Assembly: GCF_030265065.1 (NCBI RefSeq)
Contig: NC_080401.1
Coordinates: 23,774,501-23,838,500 of the forward strand
Length of the DNA: 64,000 bases
Direction: 5' to 3'
Source of the DNA: Corythoichthys intestinalis
Taxonomy: Eukaryota; Chordata; Actinopteri; Syngnathiformes; Syngnathidae
Under the pieces are notes generated by a model, which saw nothing but the letters and a program-made list of their open reading frames with translations, had not been told where the DNA came from and searched no databases. The position numbers were made by a program, and so were the translations under genes. Numbering within the stretch: position 1 is the stretch's first letter; each line of letters starts with the position of its first letter. Positions 45,390 through 57,479 of this stretch are shown piece by piece.

Positions 45390-47019
45390 CAGTGCCTTGC
45401 AAAAGTATTCGGCCCCCTTGAATCTTGCAACCTTTCGCCACATTTCAGGCTTCAAACATAAAGATATGAAATTTAATTTTTTTGTCAAGAATCAACAACA
45501 AGTGGGACACAATCGTGAAGTGGAACAACATTTATTAGATAATTTAAACTTTTTTAACAAATAAAAAACTGAAAAGTGCGGCGTGCAATATTATTCGGCC
45601 ACTTTACTTTCAGTGCAGCAAACTCACTCCAGAAGTTCAGTGAGGATCTCTGAATGATCCAATGTTGTCCTAAATGACCGATGATGATAAATAGAATCCA
45701 CCTGTGTGTAATCAAGTCTCCGTATAAATGCACCTGCTCTGTGATAGTCTCAGGGTTCTGTTTAAAGTGCAGAGAGCATTATGAAAACCAAGGAACACAC
45801 CAGGCAGGTCCGAGATACTGTTGTGGAGAAGTTTAAAGCTGGATTTGGATACAAAAAGATTTCTCAAGCTTTAAACATCTCAAGGAGCACTGTGCAAGCC
45901 ATCAGATTGAAATGGAAGGAGCATCAGACCACTGCAAATCTACCAAGACCCGGCCGTCCTTCCAAACTTTCTTCTCAAACAAGGAGAAAACTGATCAGTG
46001 ATGCAGCCAAGAGGCCCATGATCACTCTGGATGAACTGCAGAGGTCTACAGCTGAGGTGGGAGAGTCTGTCCATAGGACAACAATCAGTCGTACACTGCA
46101 CAAATCTGGCCTTTATGGAAGAGTGGCAAGAAGAAAGCCATTTCTCAAAAATATCCATAAAAAGTCTCGTTTAAAGTTTGCCACAAGCCACCTGGGAGAC
46201 ACACCAAACATGTGGAAGAAGGTGCTCTGGTCAGATGAAACCAAAATTGAACTTTTTGGCCACAATGCAAAACGATATGTTTGGCGTAAAAGCAACACAG
46301 CTCATCACCCTGAACACACCATTCCCACTGTCAAACATGGTGGTGGCAGCATCATGGTTTGGGCCTGCTTTTCTTCAGCAGGGACAGGGAAGATGGTTAA
46401 AATTGACGGGAAGATGGATGCAGCCAAATACAGGAACATTCTGGAAGAAAACCTGTTGGTATCTGCACAAGACCTAAGACTGGGACGGAGATTTATCTTC
46501 CAACAGGACAATGATCCAAAACATAAAGCCAAATCTACAATGGAATGGTTCAAAAATAAACGTATCCAGGTGTTAGAATGGCCAAGTCAAAGTCCAGACC
46601 TGAATCCAATCGAGAATCTGTGGAAAGAGCTGAAGACTGCTGTTCACAAACACTCTCCATCCAACCTCACTGAGCTCGAGCCGTTTTGCAAGGAAGAATG
46701 AGCAAGAATGTCAGTCTCTCGATGTGCAAAACTGATAGAAACATACCCCAAGCGACTTGCAGCTGTAATTGGAGCAAAAGGTGGCGCTACAAAGTATTAA
46801 CGCAAGGGGGCCGAATAATATTGCACGCCCCACTTTTCAGTTTTTTATTTGTTAAAAAAGTTTAAATTATCCAATAAATTTTGTTCCACTTCACGATTGT
46901 GTCCCACTTGTTGTTGAATCTTGACAAAAAATTAAAATTTTATATCTTTAGGTTTGAAGCCTGAAATGTGGCGAAAGGTTGCAAGGTTCAAGGGGGCCGA
47001 ATACTTTTGCAAGGCACTG
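45390..47019 (+). mobile_element. Tc1 element, nearly intact, 1,630 bp
   Basis: Long inverted repeats of ~215 bp (45390-45605 and 46804-47019) begin CAGTGCCTTGCAAAAGTATT and contain an inner block TTAAACTTTTTTAACAAAT. TA flanks both ends (45388-45389, 47020-47021). One transposase gene lies on the plus strand. The high match between the arms points to a fairly recent insertion. Confidence 0.95.
45781..46800 (+). pseudogene. Tc1 transposase with one late stop codon
   Basis: Cut-and-paste transposase of the Tc1 DD34E group, which acts in the nucleus on the element's inverted repeats. Start MKTKEHTRQVRDTVVEKF. The paired helix-turn-helix covers residues 1-110 (ISQALNISRSTVQAI, GRPSKLSSQTRRKL), with a GRP linker. 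The catalytic triad is visible: Asp in VLWSDETKIE, Asp in FIFQQDNDPKH and Glu in NPIENLW, with exactly 34 residues between the last two. The glycine-rich KHGGGSIMVWACF block is present. The frame ends after 306 codons at a TGA in place of the usual Trp (CKEE-stop-ARMSVSRCAKLI). The remaining ~33 codons to GGATKY and TAA (46798-46800) stay in frame. So this single change is the only break I see. Confidence 0.92.
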
Positions 47020-47057
47020 TATATACAGTATATATACTATCTGCGTATAGTATGGTA

Positions 47058-47422
47058 CAGGCCAAAAGTTTGGACAAAGCTTCTCATTCGTGCGTTTTTA
47101 CTTTATTTTAATGACTATTTACATTGTAAATTCTCATTGAAGCTAACAAAGTCATGAATGAACATATGTGGAATTATGTACTAATATAAAATCAAATAAC
47201 TAAAAACATGTATAATATTCCAGTATCTTCAAACTAGCCACCCTTTGCTCTGATTACTTTTTTGCACTCTTGCCATTCTCTTGATGGGCTCCAAAGGGAG
47301 TCACCTAAAATGGTTTTTGACTTCACAGGTATGCCTTTTCAGGGTTGATTAGTGGAATTTATTGGGGGTTGGGACCTTCATTTGTGTTGCATTAAATGAG
47401 CTGTTTCCAAACCTTTGGCCTG
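47058..47422. mobile_element. 365-bp Tc1-type MITE
   Basis: CAGGCCAAAAGTTTGGACAA on the left and its close complement on the right, each next to TA. Inside are remnants resembling Tc1 termini (ACCCTTTGCTCTGATTAC). No coding capacity. Confidence 0.8.
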
Positions 47423-48463
47423 TACTGTATATGTGTATACATTTTGACAGTGCTTATGTTCAATCCTCAGTTCAAACTCAGTTGTTGTTGAAGCTTTTGA
47501 AAGCTTAGGGTGAAAGAAATTCCAAAGATCCATCATTTCATTCATTTTTGTTGTTTGTTTTATTGATTTACTACATTTACAGTGGGGAGAATAAATATTT
47601 GTTACACTGCCAATGGGTTTGCACTGGTAGACAACATTTTACTGGCTAGGTCTTTAGTTTAAATTCACTTACGTATAGGAAAGTCAATTACACGCAATGA
47701 CATTATGGCCACAATGGCCACTAGGGGTGTGGGGGCACTGCCCCGCCTGCCTCAGCTCAATCTCTGCGTATGTTAATATGTGTTACTATAGCGCCTATGA
47801 GTTAAATAAAGTACATACGTTGCCGCTTGTTAAGCACATTCCATGGCTCAAATTGTAGTAGCTCATGTTATTTCTAAAACCAATCTGGGGGCTGCCTTCA
47901 GATTATTTCGGCCCCAGCAGACTGAAAGTTTCTCCGAGAGTCAAACATAAAAACGAATGATGCGTGGCAGACGTGTCGAAGTTGGACTCGCCCTGACCCC
48001 AGGACTGTCTATTCTTTTTAGACTCTACAAAAAAATGCATTTGTAGTGGGTATACACAGAGTTGCTCTGTAAAGTCACATTTTATGATAATTGCAGGTTT
48101 AAAAATTATATATCCGTTTAAGACAAGATCATGTTTTGACTATGCAGATTAAACAAATGTCAAATTTCTTATATTGTAACAAAAGGCTGTCTACAATAAC
48201 CTGGAAAGTGCTGTTTATTTGTAGTCTTAAAAAAAATAGACTGTTAAATGGACAATCTCTCGCTCATTCAACAGACCATCAAAGGGTCAAAAGAAAAAAA
48301 CACCAAACCACATCAATATTACCCCATTTAGAGAAAGTAAAACCACCAAACAAGATCAACATTGAAAATAATCCCGTTTAGATCACACCCATGACCACAA
48401 TCCCATTTTAGATCAAGGCAACCGCCCAGGGGGACTGGGTCAAGGGGAGCTCAACGTCGTAAA
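47423..48463. other. No gene recognised; MITE arm
   Basis: 47581-47621 is a single arm of the CAGTGGGGAGAA palindrome family. Around 47,720 a GGGGTGTGGGGGCACTGCCC stretch may be an element end. The rest shows no coding frame or other structure. Confidence 0.35.
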
Positions 48464-49289
48464 TAGGCATGTGCCAGTATGAGATTCTGACGGTATGATA
48501 ACCTTAAGCAAAAATATCACGGATTCACGATAATGCAATTACAGTTGTAAAATGTGTTTCTTTGATATATATGGGTTAAAAAAAGAAACTTTTCGCCATT
48601 GAACAGGATTTTTTTTTTCAAAACATACTAGCAAATTGGAACATAAGTATAACGCTAAGATGAAATAAATAAAAATAGAAATATTTTTAATAAAATAAAT
48701 GCAGTCCTTTAGCGAAAAATAATTTAACCATTTTCCATAAAAAGCACATGTGTATGAGTCTCTTTCTCAACACAGTTGCCAGAGAGATATAAACACGTTT
48801 TACCATCACTAGACACACTAAACACGCTGAAATTAACACACGTAGCTGGTGGGAAACGTTCACATGATAATGTTTACTAACCTTTAATTTTGGATAAATG
48901 CAAAATCATATTGGAGGTATTGCCTCTTCAGCAGCCACCCTCCGCAAACATGTTTTACATATCAGTAGGCCCTCCTCTTCTAAGCCGTGGCCGTCTGTAA
49001 CTTTTCTGTAGCCTAAGTATTCCCATACCAACAATTTCGTTTTCTTCCATGGGGGGAAAAGTTAACGAGTTTCACCTCCTCCAGCCATCATGTAGCACAC
49101 CCAACTCACTGACACTGAGCAACAACCAGTGGGGGAGAGTTGAGCCTTGCAGCTGCAAGCGAGGCATTTCTCCGTGCATTTATGGTACACAAAAAATAGC
49201 TAATACCTTAGGGATGGTAAGACGGTTCTGAAACGGTGACGCTTTCATAGAACGGTATACCTTTGAAACCGGTTATTGGCACATTCCTA
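48464..49289. mobile_element. 826-bp non-autonomous hAT
   Basis: Left TAGGCATGTGCCAGTATGAG, right GGTTATTGGCACATTCCTA, exact 8-bp duplication GTCGTAAA (48456-48463, 49290-49297). No coding frame. Confidence 0.88.
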
Positions 49290-50159
49290 GTCGTAAATCA
49301 CCTGTGATGACCCCTATTTGAAAAAAGTCTATTTTAATTTTTTTTTTTTTTTTTTTTGCCGTATCTTATAATGAATACACTTATTACTTTAATTGTAATT
49401 GTCGGTTTTACACTTCTGTGCAGAGTAAAGGCTGTTATTCATGAGCTAAACTATGACAGAGAAAATGCTCTTTTCCACACTCAGGAATGTGGTTGATGAT
49501 TTATGACTTAGACCTCCCCGCCATTTTAAAGCATCAATGATTTTTATGGTAGTTTCATAATTTCTATGTTTTACTATATGAGAAATTTCTAAACCAAACA
49601 CTTCTTAAAATATTTTATTGTATCCCCAGCTGTTTTTAAGACTTGCCGGCGAGTCTCCCCAATATGTTCCAGAAAAATACACAACAAATACCATTGCTTA
49701 TAATCAGTTGCCTTAATTTTATTGGATATAGGTTTTTTTGTACAGTGAGCTTTATGTTGAATAAAACTTGTTGCCATGTGTGTGCTCCTTACCCTAAAAG
49801 AGCCATCGCTCCTTATATTCATATTCCACACTTCTGCTACCTGCCCATTTTGTCTCCAAGTTCCTTGATAAATTCCTTTTAGATAATAGTCTAAGAGACA
49901 AACAAGTTCCATTATTTTACATGCGCAGCTCCCCCATTTGGTCTGTTCACCATTGCCGGATCATTTTATTAAACCTACATTCACCCATCAGGCTTCTTGT
50001 TGGAATACTGATTATTTGCTGAAATTTTCTCCATCAGTAGGAAATAAATTATTTTCAAATACATTGCTGAGGAAAGGGAAGTCTGGGATTTCTTGCTTAA
50101 ACTGACAGCTTCATTCACATTTTTGATGATTGGTTCTGCAGTCCTAATAAATGTATCTA
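49290..50159. other. 3' flank of PEX11G; no firm gene
   Basis: Contains the gene's likely 3' untranslated region on the minus strand. A 107-codon minus-strand frame (49912-49589: MELVCLLDYYLKGIYQGTWR ...) is the longest here. I do not recognise it and see no flanking splice or promoter signal. Confidence 0.35.
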
Positions 50160-53100
50160 TCATTCAACACTGCATGTTTGATCACAGTCTACTTTGAGCT
50201 TGATCAAACCAACGAGAGAGGAGATAGTACCCATCAGCCCTACGAGCCAGGCAGGGAATCGTCCGGCCCATAGGAAGCCATGTGGCATCCAGTGGATTGC
50301 GTTACTGAGGTCTGTCACACATCCGAAAATAGACAATAGCTCCACTTGCATTTGCCTATGGATCTGACAGCGGCTATGGGAGTTGGAAAAGAAAAATATA
50401 GCAAAAATATATATTAAAAGTATTTCACATGCTGTCCTTCAATGTTCTGACCAGGCCAGATGGTGAATAGAAAACTGCAGATACACCACCTGCTTCCATC
50501 TTTGTCACATCTCCTAAGCTTCATTTTGAGCAGCATCAGAACTCTGATTGACCTGAAACATACAAACATACACCCGTTGCATCAGAATTGAATGCTGAAT
50601 GAAAGGAAAAGAACCAAACTCCACCAACAAGTTTGTGTATTTTTTGTTTTAAGTTGTCCTTGAGAAATTCAGTGAAAGTCAGTTTTTTTTTTGCATGTCC
50701 AAGGTACTTACTTAAAAAAAAAAAAAAAAAAAAAAAAAGACAATTTTTATTAGCAGCGGAGCCAGAATTCAGAATTTCTCCATGTCAATTTTTAACAAAC
50801 ATACCTGTTGAAATGTTGATCACTGCCAGCGTTTCACCTAGCATCTACACTGATTACCAAACAATTGCATGTGTCACTCTGATCTGAGTCACAAGCGAGT
50901 TGCAAGTCCCAAGTCTTTTCTGTTATGGCAAGGCAAATTGTGTCGAGTCAAGTCACAGGGCTATGTCAAGTCAAAGCGAGTCACTAGGTTATGTAGAGTC
51001 AAGAAGAGTCACAAGTTTGTCAAGTCGATTCGATTCAAGTCACAAGGTTTGCGGAGTTGAGTCAAGCAGAGTCGCTTCACGTCACAATTTCACTGGCACA
51101 TTTACAATGATAATACAACACCTTGGAATCTTTGCACTGTTCATGATGTGAAAATGATCCCCATTAAAAACAATGTGATAACCAACCCCAAATCGTGTTT
51201 TTTCTTAGAAGCCGAAGTAACAGCTAGCAAGCAACTGGCTAGCTAATGTGAATCAAACTGGGTGAACCAACCCTTGTGACAACCAACCATGTTGTTCCCT
51301 AATGTAAACTAATGAAAAGTAAATTCAAAAGCAATTACTTCAACCAAAAAAAAAATTTTTTTTAATCTTGCCCTTTTTAACAAGACACTTGTGCAATCCA
51401 TAGACTTTTAAGCAGTGGTGGTGTTTCACAGCATAAAATGTCATTCGCTGCATTCAGAGCCTGCACATATACATGCAAAAAATGAAACGGGGGAAAAGAG
51501 GACATTTTGGTCGGCCTATATACAGTACATACTATGTAACAGTGTTTAGTAGTTCACGTGGAGGTTTAAATTAATAACAATGTGTCAGGCAGCGGACAAA
51601 CTTCACGTGGTGCCTTTTTGGTTGTTAATTGCAGTGTCGTATATCTTGGATTTTGGCCCACCTGCATTTTGGGTTACTTTGGCTTTTAACCCTGTGGTCG
51701 TGATGGTCCCCGAGACCAAGGCGCTCATGATGGCGATCCTCAAGATGCTGCGGCAGTAGGTGGGAACCGCTACGCCCCAGAGTGTGTCTGCTTTAAGTTT
51801 TCCGAGTCGCTTAGTCTCAAGTCATGTCGCGTTTTGAGTTATACCCTCACAGGTCGAGTCTCAGATCCTCCCAACCAAAGTGAGTCAAGTCAGAGTCTGC
51901 GTATAGTTTTCTTCATTTCCCAGTCAAGTTGCAAGCCATCAAACTTGTGACTCGAGTAAGGGTCCCTATGACTGGAGTCCAATTGTTTGCAATTTATCTA
52001 AGATATAAAAACGATGATAGAATTGACCCTTTTTAGTAATTTAGCCATTTACCCCGTTTTCTCAATTGCTTTGTCTCGGTTTAAATGGGGTGACCATATT
52101 TTGATTTCCAAAAATGAGGACACTCAGCCCGGCCTCGAGATGCTTAAATGTTACTCGAAGTTCACTCGAAGATGCCTTACCACCAGAGTTGTTCCGATCA
52201 TGTTTTTTTGCTCCCAATCGTCTTTGTTTGAGTTTCCGCCAATCTGGATATTTCCCGAACCGATTGCTTTTTTTGCTCCCAATTCAATTCCAATCATTCC
52301 CGATAATTTTTCCCGATCATATACATTTTGGCAATGCATTAAGAAAAAAATGAATAAAACTCGGATGAATATATACATTCAACACAAGTACTGTATTTGT
52401 TTATTATGACAATAAATCCTCAAGATGGCATTGACATTATTAACATTTTTTCTGTGAGAGGGATCCACGGATAGAAAGACTTGTGACTTTGTATAGTGTG
52501 ACTAAATATTGCCATCTAGTGTATTTGTTGAGCTTTCAGTAAATGATACTGCTGCCATGCCCAAATGCATGATGGGAAGTGGAACCATGACTGTGCGTAG
52601 TGCTACCAACTGATATATCTGCTCTGCGTTGGCAAATAACATAAGATGTTGCGAAAAAGATCAAATGCTACCTTGATTCCCCACATTGCTTCCCATGATG
52701 TTTCTAATTGTAGGAAGAGGGATTGTAAGGCTTTAGCCAATTAAAAAAAGGCTCCAAAAGCTGCCAAAATTCACTCTACTCATTTTACGCTGCCTTTTAT
52801 CTCTCTATATAGGTAAAACGGCGCCATTACAGATTGAGCGCGACAATGCGTGAGTGGGTCGTGCAGCGCATGCTTTAATATTAATATTTTAATGTGATAC
52901 ATTTTTAAAAAAATTAATTACCACCGTTATCCGGATAAAGTTCATAACCCTACCTTAAGCCTAAACTAAAGACTCTGGATGAGTGTAACATATTATGTCT
53001 GTAACATTAAATACAATTAAAAAACGAAAAAGGGCATGGCCGGTATTTTTTTGCCGATTCCGATACTTTGAAAATGACGTGATCAGACCCGATCGATCGG

Positions 53101-55053
53101 GACATCGCTACTTATCACATTAATATATTTAAAAGTGTGCCTCCTCCGTCTGGATAGAAAAATTCGGTTTTATTTTTACATTCAAACTCTTTTTTTCTTT
53201 GATTGAACTTTTTTTTTGATTGAATAATAAGACACAAATCTACCTCCATATAATCATAGTCAGCAACGTCATCATTACATGGAAGTTGTTCAAAAACCAA
53301 TCGCTAAATATTTCATTAATATAATGCAGACCCATGGAAGTAAACTGTAGTCCAGTCAATACACACACACAGTAGACTATGTGCCAACTAAACATTTTTA
53401 TGAATTACTATCAATACAACTGTCATTGACAAATCGTTATTCCCACTCAATTATTCTCATTCTATGTTCTAGATTGCATGCAAACAATAACCGAAACAAA
53501 CTGACAAACAATTCAACCAGCATGTTTCCAAACACCAGTTCAAAACTCTATTTCCCATAATGCCTCGCGAGGCTTAGCTCACTGACAGCTATCCTATTCG
53601 GGAGCACCGGCAGCGGAGGCAAAAATCAAACATTGCTATGAAAATTTACAATCATCAGCAGAACAACGATGCTACACCAAACGAGATTTTACAGATCACA
53701 CCACTACAACAGTACTTCAACAGATGTCAACAGTTGCCGTAAGGTAAATTTAACAAGTGTACATACCGATAGCTTGTGAGCTTCTGGCGTGACGAAGGTT
53801 TGTTTGGGAATGACGCTATGATAAAGCCAGACAATGATTGCGCACGCATGTGAAAAAATGGATCCAAAGTAGAATAAATGTATTTTCGACTTGTTTACTC
53901 TTTTTTCGGTACGTGAGCATTTGATTATTACCGTATTGATCATAATAAAAGTCTTAACAAGTGGGCAGGCTCTCTGAGAACATGTCACAGGCAGCACAGT
54001 ACCGTAGTATTCTGTGCAAAGTGTCACTCAATTTCAACACACACTAATTGGTCTTGTGAAAAATAATGAAAACCGGACATTTTCAAGTTGCCCCGGACAG
54101 GATGTAAAAAGTGGACATGTCCGGGCAAAAGAGGACGTTTGGTCACCCTAGGTTTAAATGACATACACCTCACTAGATTATTTACTAGTGGTGCCATTGA
54201 AGATCGCAAAGGCTTTTGTTAACCCCAGAAGTATGTGTCACGGTTGAAGTCCTATAGGACGGATGACCTGTGAATAGCAGAGACGGCTTCACCTGAGTAT
54301 CCCAAGCAGCAGTGAGGTTCCCCACAGCACCGTGCCATAGAGCCACCATCTTTCAGACTTGACTCGAACGAGGTGGGCATCAGCAGCCCAGGCCACATGT
54401 TCACATGGGTAGTAGAGCTGGTCGGCCACATTTGTGAGTACTGATATCCAGCGCACAATTCCATCTTTTTCCTTCAGAAAACATAAAACAAAAAAAAGTA
54501 AGTTGTGGCATCACGTCAAGGCACCTTGACATAATTAAACATTCAACTATTATGGTTGCACTAGTTTTCTCACTAGGTTTGTGGGTGAGCCTATCCCAGG
54601 TTACCTTGTTGAAAGGTACAGTATATGTTAAACCTTTCAAGCATTAAAAAATTTAATCTTTTTACAACGTTTACATGTGTCAGCACTAGAAGAAAAAGAG
54701 GAAACCTGTGATCCAAATCCATAACTGTGGGAATAAGTCAGCATGGACAGATCATCGAACAGCCTCAGCACCGTCCTGCAGTGGCTTAGCTGAGCAGAAA
54801 ACAGAAGCAGCCTTTTCCCTAGGTTATGGGAAAAGTCATGTGCCTCTGCTTTACATGAAAGAATGCCGCCGACCAACTGGGAGCCATAGCAGAAAGTCCT
54901 GATCTGCAAGCAGAGAAGACAAGTGAGTAATTGAATTGCCTCGTGTTGAATTGTGCTATATAAATAAATAAATAAAATTACTGCCAGGACTTCAAGTCCA
55001 AATGGAGTGGACGTCTTGTCAACGGCAGCCAATGAGTTAATCAGGTTCATCAT
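50160..55053 (-). CDS. pex11g: Peroxisomal membrane protein 11 gamma (PEX11G), five exons
   Basis: PEX11-family proteins sit in the peroxisomal membrane and promote its elongation and division. Five exons join in frame on the minus strand: 55053-54982 (MMNLINSLAAVDKTSTPF ... LA), 54903-54706 (IRTFCYGSQLVGGIL ... GFGSQ), 54471-54293 (EKDGIVRWISVLTNVADQ ... LLGIL), 50552-50490 (SIRVLMLLKMKLRRCDKDG) and 50355-50160 (QMQVELLSIFG ... stop). All junctions are GT-AG and phases match. Key matches to human PEX11G as I remember it: QLSHCRTVLRLFDDL, ADQLYYPCEHVAWAADA and FLWAGRFPAWLVGLMGTISS. The product is about 235 residues against 241 in human. The final hydrophobic stretch (WLVGLMGTISSLVGLI) is the expected C-terminal membrane segment. 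The start is uncertain: in-frame ATGs also lie upstream, to 55128. Intron 3 (3.7 kb) holds nested hATs. Confidence 0.93.
50885..51985. repeat. Element rich in GTCAAGTC/GAGTCA motifs
   Basis: 50,890-51,090 and 51,790-51,985 are packed with AGTCAAGTCA, GAGTCACAAG and CGAGTCNNAAGTC motifs in both orientations, while the middle is ordinary sequence. The ends look like those of a known type of fish non-autonomous element with GAGTC-rich termini. It lies in PEX11G intron 3. I could not fix exact ends or a duplication. Confidence 0.55.
52184..53110. mobile_element. Nested 927-bp hAT (TAGCGATGTCCCGATC family)
   Basis: Left CAGAGTTGTTCCGATCATG, right GATCGATCGGGACATCGCTA. Flanks CTTACCAC (52176-52183) and CTTATCAC (53111-53118) match at seven of eight. 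It is inserted close to the left end of the larger hAT. No coding frame. Confidence 0.8.
53545..53573 (+). promoter_or_regulatory. SBS-like motif followed by CCTCGCGAGG palindrome
   Basis: ACTCTATTTCCCATAATGCC resembles the ZNF143/THAP11 site, and it overlaps the CGCG palindrome CCTCGCGAGG. Both types occur in vertebrate core promoters. It lies inside the hAT at 52086-54150 and could be a remnant of the element's own promoter. Confidence 0.4.
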
Positions 55054-55417
55054 CCATGCCTCACTTTTAATAAACATCTTTTTTGGCCTCTCAAGACAAA
55101 AACTGCAATTTGCATGTGTGGTAAACATGGCAGCGGTATTTTACACATTGCCCGTCTAGAAGTGAAGACATGTTTGAACACAACACAATTTCTTATTCAA
55201 GGTTCTTTGATCCTGCCACTATGATAAATAGGAGAGTATACTAGTAAATTACATAAATTAGTTTTTTTAAGTATGCAAATGGAATTTCTTGAAATTCTGT
55301 TGATTGAGAAAAAAAAAGGAAAATCACAAAAAAATTGACACTGCTTACGAGTGCAGCCATTTTGTGACGTCAGTTATACCAACGCAAATACACACTGATA
55401 GGCACGAGCACATACTG
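55054..55417 (-). other. 5' region of PEX11G
   Basis: Presumed promoter and leader of PEX11G. Contains GCAGCCATTTTGTGACGTCA near 55,352, with a TGACGTCA (CRE-type) site. In-frame ATGs at 55128 and about 55083 make the true start uncertain. Confidence 0.4.
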
Positions 55418-56136
55418 CAGAGGTAGGTAGTAACACATTACATTTACTTGAGTAACTTGAGAGAAAAATGTACTTTTAAGAGTAGTTTTACTAAGCTTTA
55501 CTTTTTACTTTTACTTGAGTACCTTTGTGAAGAAAAAAACGGTACTCTTACTCCGCAACTTTGGTCTAAACAAGAGTCGTTAATATATTTTTCCTCTTCA
55601 TTGTAAATATTAGATTTTCTGTATTTTTTTTTGGGGGGGGGGGGGTCAGCAATGCCAAGAGTAGAGAAAAGCAAGCAAGTGTATTACCAGGGTAGCACTA
55701 CCGATTTCACCAATGAGACGTCGCAACAATAATCACGACTCCATTATACCAATCAGATGCAAACTTGCCATTCTATCTTCACACCAGCTTGTTCAATCAT
55801 GTGGTATCTTTACAGCACAGTAAAAAATTGAAGCATTTGATATAGAGTGCTGCACTCAACATGACTCGAAAGCGCGGATTTTAACCCCCTCCCAGTTTGT
55901 ATTTGGCAACGATTGACCACGGAAAACGGGCGATATGATCTTTTTAATTTCTTAATAGTAACTATGAAGGAACTACTGTATTCATTATTCAAACCTATCC
56001 ACCAGAGGGCACTCATACTCTTTGGACGAATAATGCTTCATTTATGTATTTTTTTCTCTTGTCGGAATTGAATTTTTTTGTTTGTATTTCTTTGGTTTAA
56101 TGTGGTTATGCAGTTGGTTATTGAACAGTATCGTTA
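55418..56136. mobile_element. Second copy of the CAGAGGTGGG hAT, truncated at the right
   Basis: Starts CAGAGGTAGGTAGTAACACA and follows the same order as 5715-6095 and 23709-23900 (ACTTTTTACTT, GCACTCAACATGACTCG, TAACTATGAAGGAACTACTG, ACTCATACTCTTTGGAC). It shows the junction that is missing in copy 5715-24126. Its right end is replaced by the MITE at 56137. Confidence 0.75.
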
Positions 56137-56993
56137 CCGTAATTTTCACACTATAATGTGCACCTGACTTTAAGCCGCCACCCACCAAATTTGACACAAA
56201 AACGACATTTGTTCATAGATAATCCGCACTGGACTATAAGCCACAGCTGTCCTCACTGTATTATGGAATATTTACACCAAAAGATCTCAACCGGTAACAC
56301 TATATTTGACAGCGGCATCATAAGACTGTCATAAGACCAAATGAACCACCGTGAAGCTTTGAACCAATTGGCTCCAAAGCTTCATTGCTTCAAGAAGCTT
56401 CATTTGGCCATCACTGTTCTCTTGAGGGAGACAGTCAACCTCTGCTGCCACCTGCTGTCAACATCGTTGTCATCCAACATGCCTCCTAGCATACATTGCA
56501 GTGCTACAGATGTGAATAACAAATCAAAAATCATGTTTTATGCTAATTATTTCTTCAGTTACTGTTCTAGTTGTTTCATTAATTGCTAGTTATGGAATTT
56601 GGCAACACTTTATCTGAAGGTGGCACCATCAGACTGTCATAAGACCATCATAATTATGACATGACACTGCCATGAGCATTAATGAATGCTTATGATAGAT
56701 GTTATTCTGCGTCATTTGGCAAATTATCTCCCTTTTGAATGGATGTAAAAGATTAGAGCTGGACATAAATTGAGTTAGCGACATAATTTGCCGGATGACG
56801 CCTAATGATGTCTGTCATAAGCATTCATTAATGCCCATGATAATGTTATGTCTTATGGCAGTCTTATGACGCCGCTGTCAATAAAGTGTTACCTATTAAC
56901 CAAAATAAATCAACAAATAAGCCACACTGGACTATAAGCCGCAGGATTCAAAACGAGGGAAAAAAGTAGCGGCGTATAGTCTGAAAATTACTG
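56137..56993. mobile_element. MITE with CAGTAATTTTCAGACTATA-type ends
   Basis: Left CCGTAATTTTCACACTATAA with TAAGCCGCCACCCACCAAAT. Right GACTATAAGCCGCAGG ... GTCTGAAAATTACTG. The ends are inverted relatives of a very common fish MITE; a fragment also lies at about 62,343-62,420. It holds a second MITE. Confidence 0.8.
56293..56893. mobile_element. Nested MITE with GGTAACACTTTATTTGACAG ends
   Basis: Left GGTAACACTATATTTGACAG, right CTGTCAATAAAGTGTTACC, with matching CATAAGACTGTCATAAGACC just inside. An internal partial copy of the left end (GGCAACACTTTATCTGAAGG) is at 56,600. No coding frame. Confidence 0.8.
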
Positions 56994-57479
56994 TATTACA
57001 ATACTCCATATAATAATAATAATACAGATAACTTTGTGCTCACAAAAATAATACCTATCATCCACTAAACGAAATTCTAACAGCACCCCAATTAAAGTCT
57101 ATTTTCAATTTATCACACAAGTGTGTTTCCACTAGGATGCAAATAATAAAAATGCTGTCTTTCCCTTCATATCTTAAAATAAGACGCATAATATACATGT
57201 ATTGTCAACCCTTCAGTTACAGCTACAGTATATAATTTCACTTACAATAGAACTACTTTTACGGATTTATTTTAAGGATTTTTTTTTTAGATTCTTAACC
57301 AGGTTGCTCATTATACAATACTGTTTTGTTAATTTCAGCGAGATTCACTACTTACGACTTTATCTCTTCCCCTGTAGGACTCGAGCACCCGAACAAGACA
57401 GTCGACAGAGTGCTGCATGTCTGTCACAAACACATACAGACTATACAGATAAACACACACAGACTAAACAAACACTGTG
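56994..57479. other. No gene recognised
   Basis: AT-rich DNA without a recognisable frame or repeat end. Confidence 0.35.

Larger units (their letters stand above)
52086..54150. mobile_element. hAT in PEX11G intron 3 (TAGGGTGACC family)
   Basis: Left TGGGGTGACCATATTTTGAT, right AGGACGTTTGGTCACCCTA, exact 8-bp duplication GGTTTAAA (52078-52085, 54151-54158). It carries an SBS-like motif followed by CCTCGCGAGG (53545-53573), like a small promoter, and a second hAT at 52184-53110. No recognisable transposase. Confidence 0.9.

Noticed and set aside
50353-50363. Alternative acceptor for PEX11G exon 5 at CTGTCAG|ATCC
   Set aside because: It would break the reading phase from exon 4; the acceptor ten bases downstream (CCATAG|GCAAATG) keeps the frame and the expected QMQ sequence.
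54252-54464. Minus-strand frame MELCAGYQYSQMW ...
   Set aside because: It overlaps PEX11G exon 3 in the wrong frame; the correct frame reads EKDGIVRWISVLTNVADQ.
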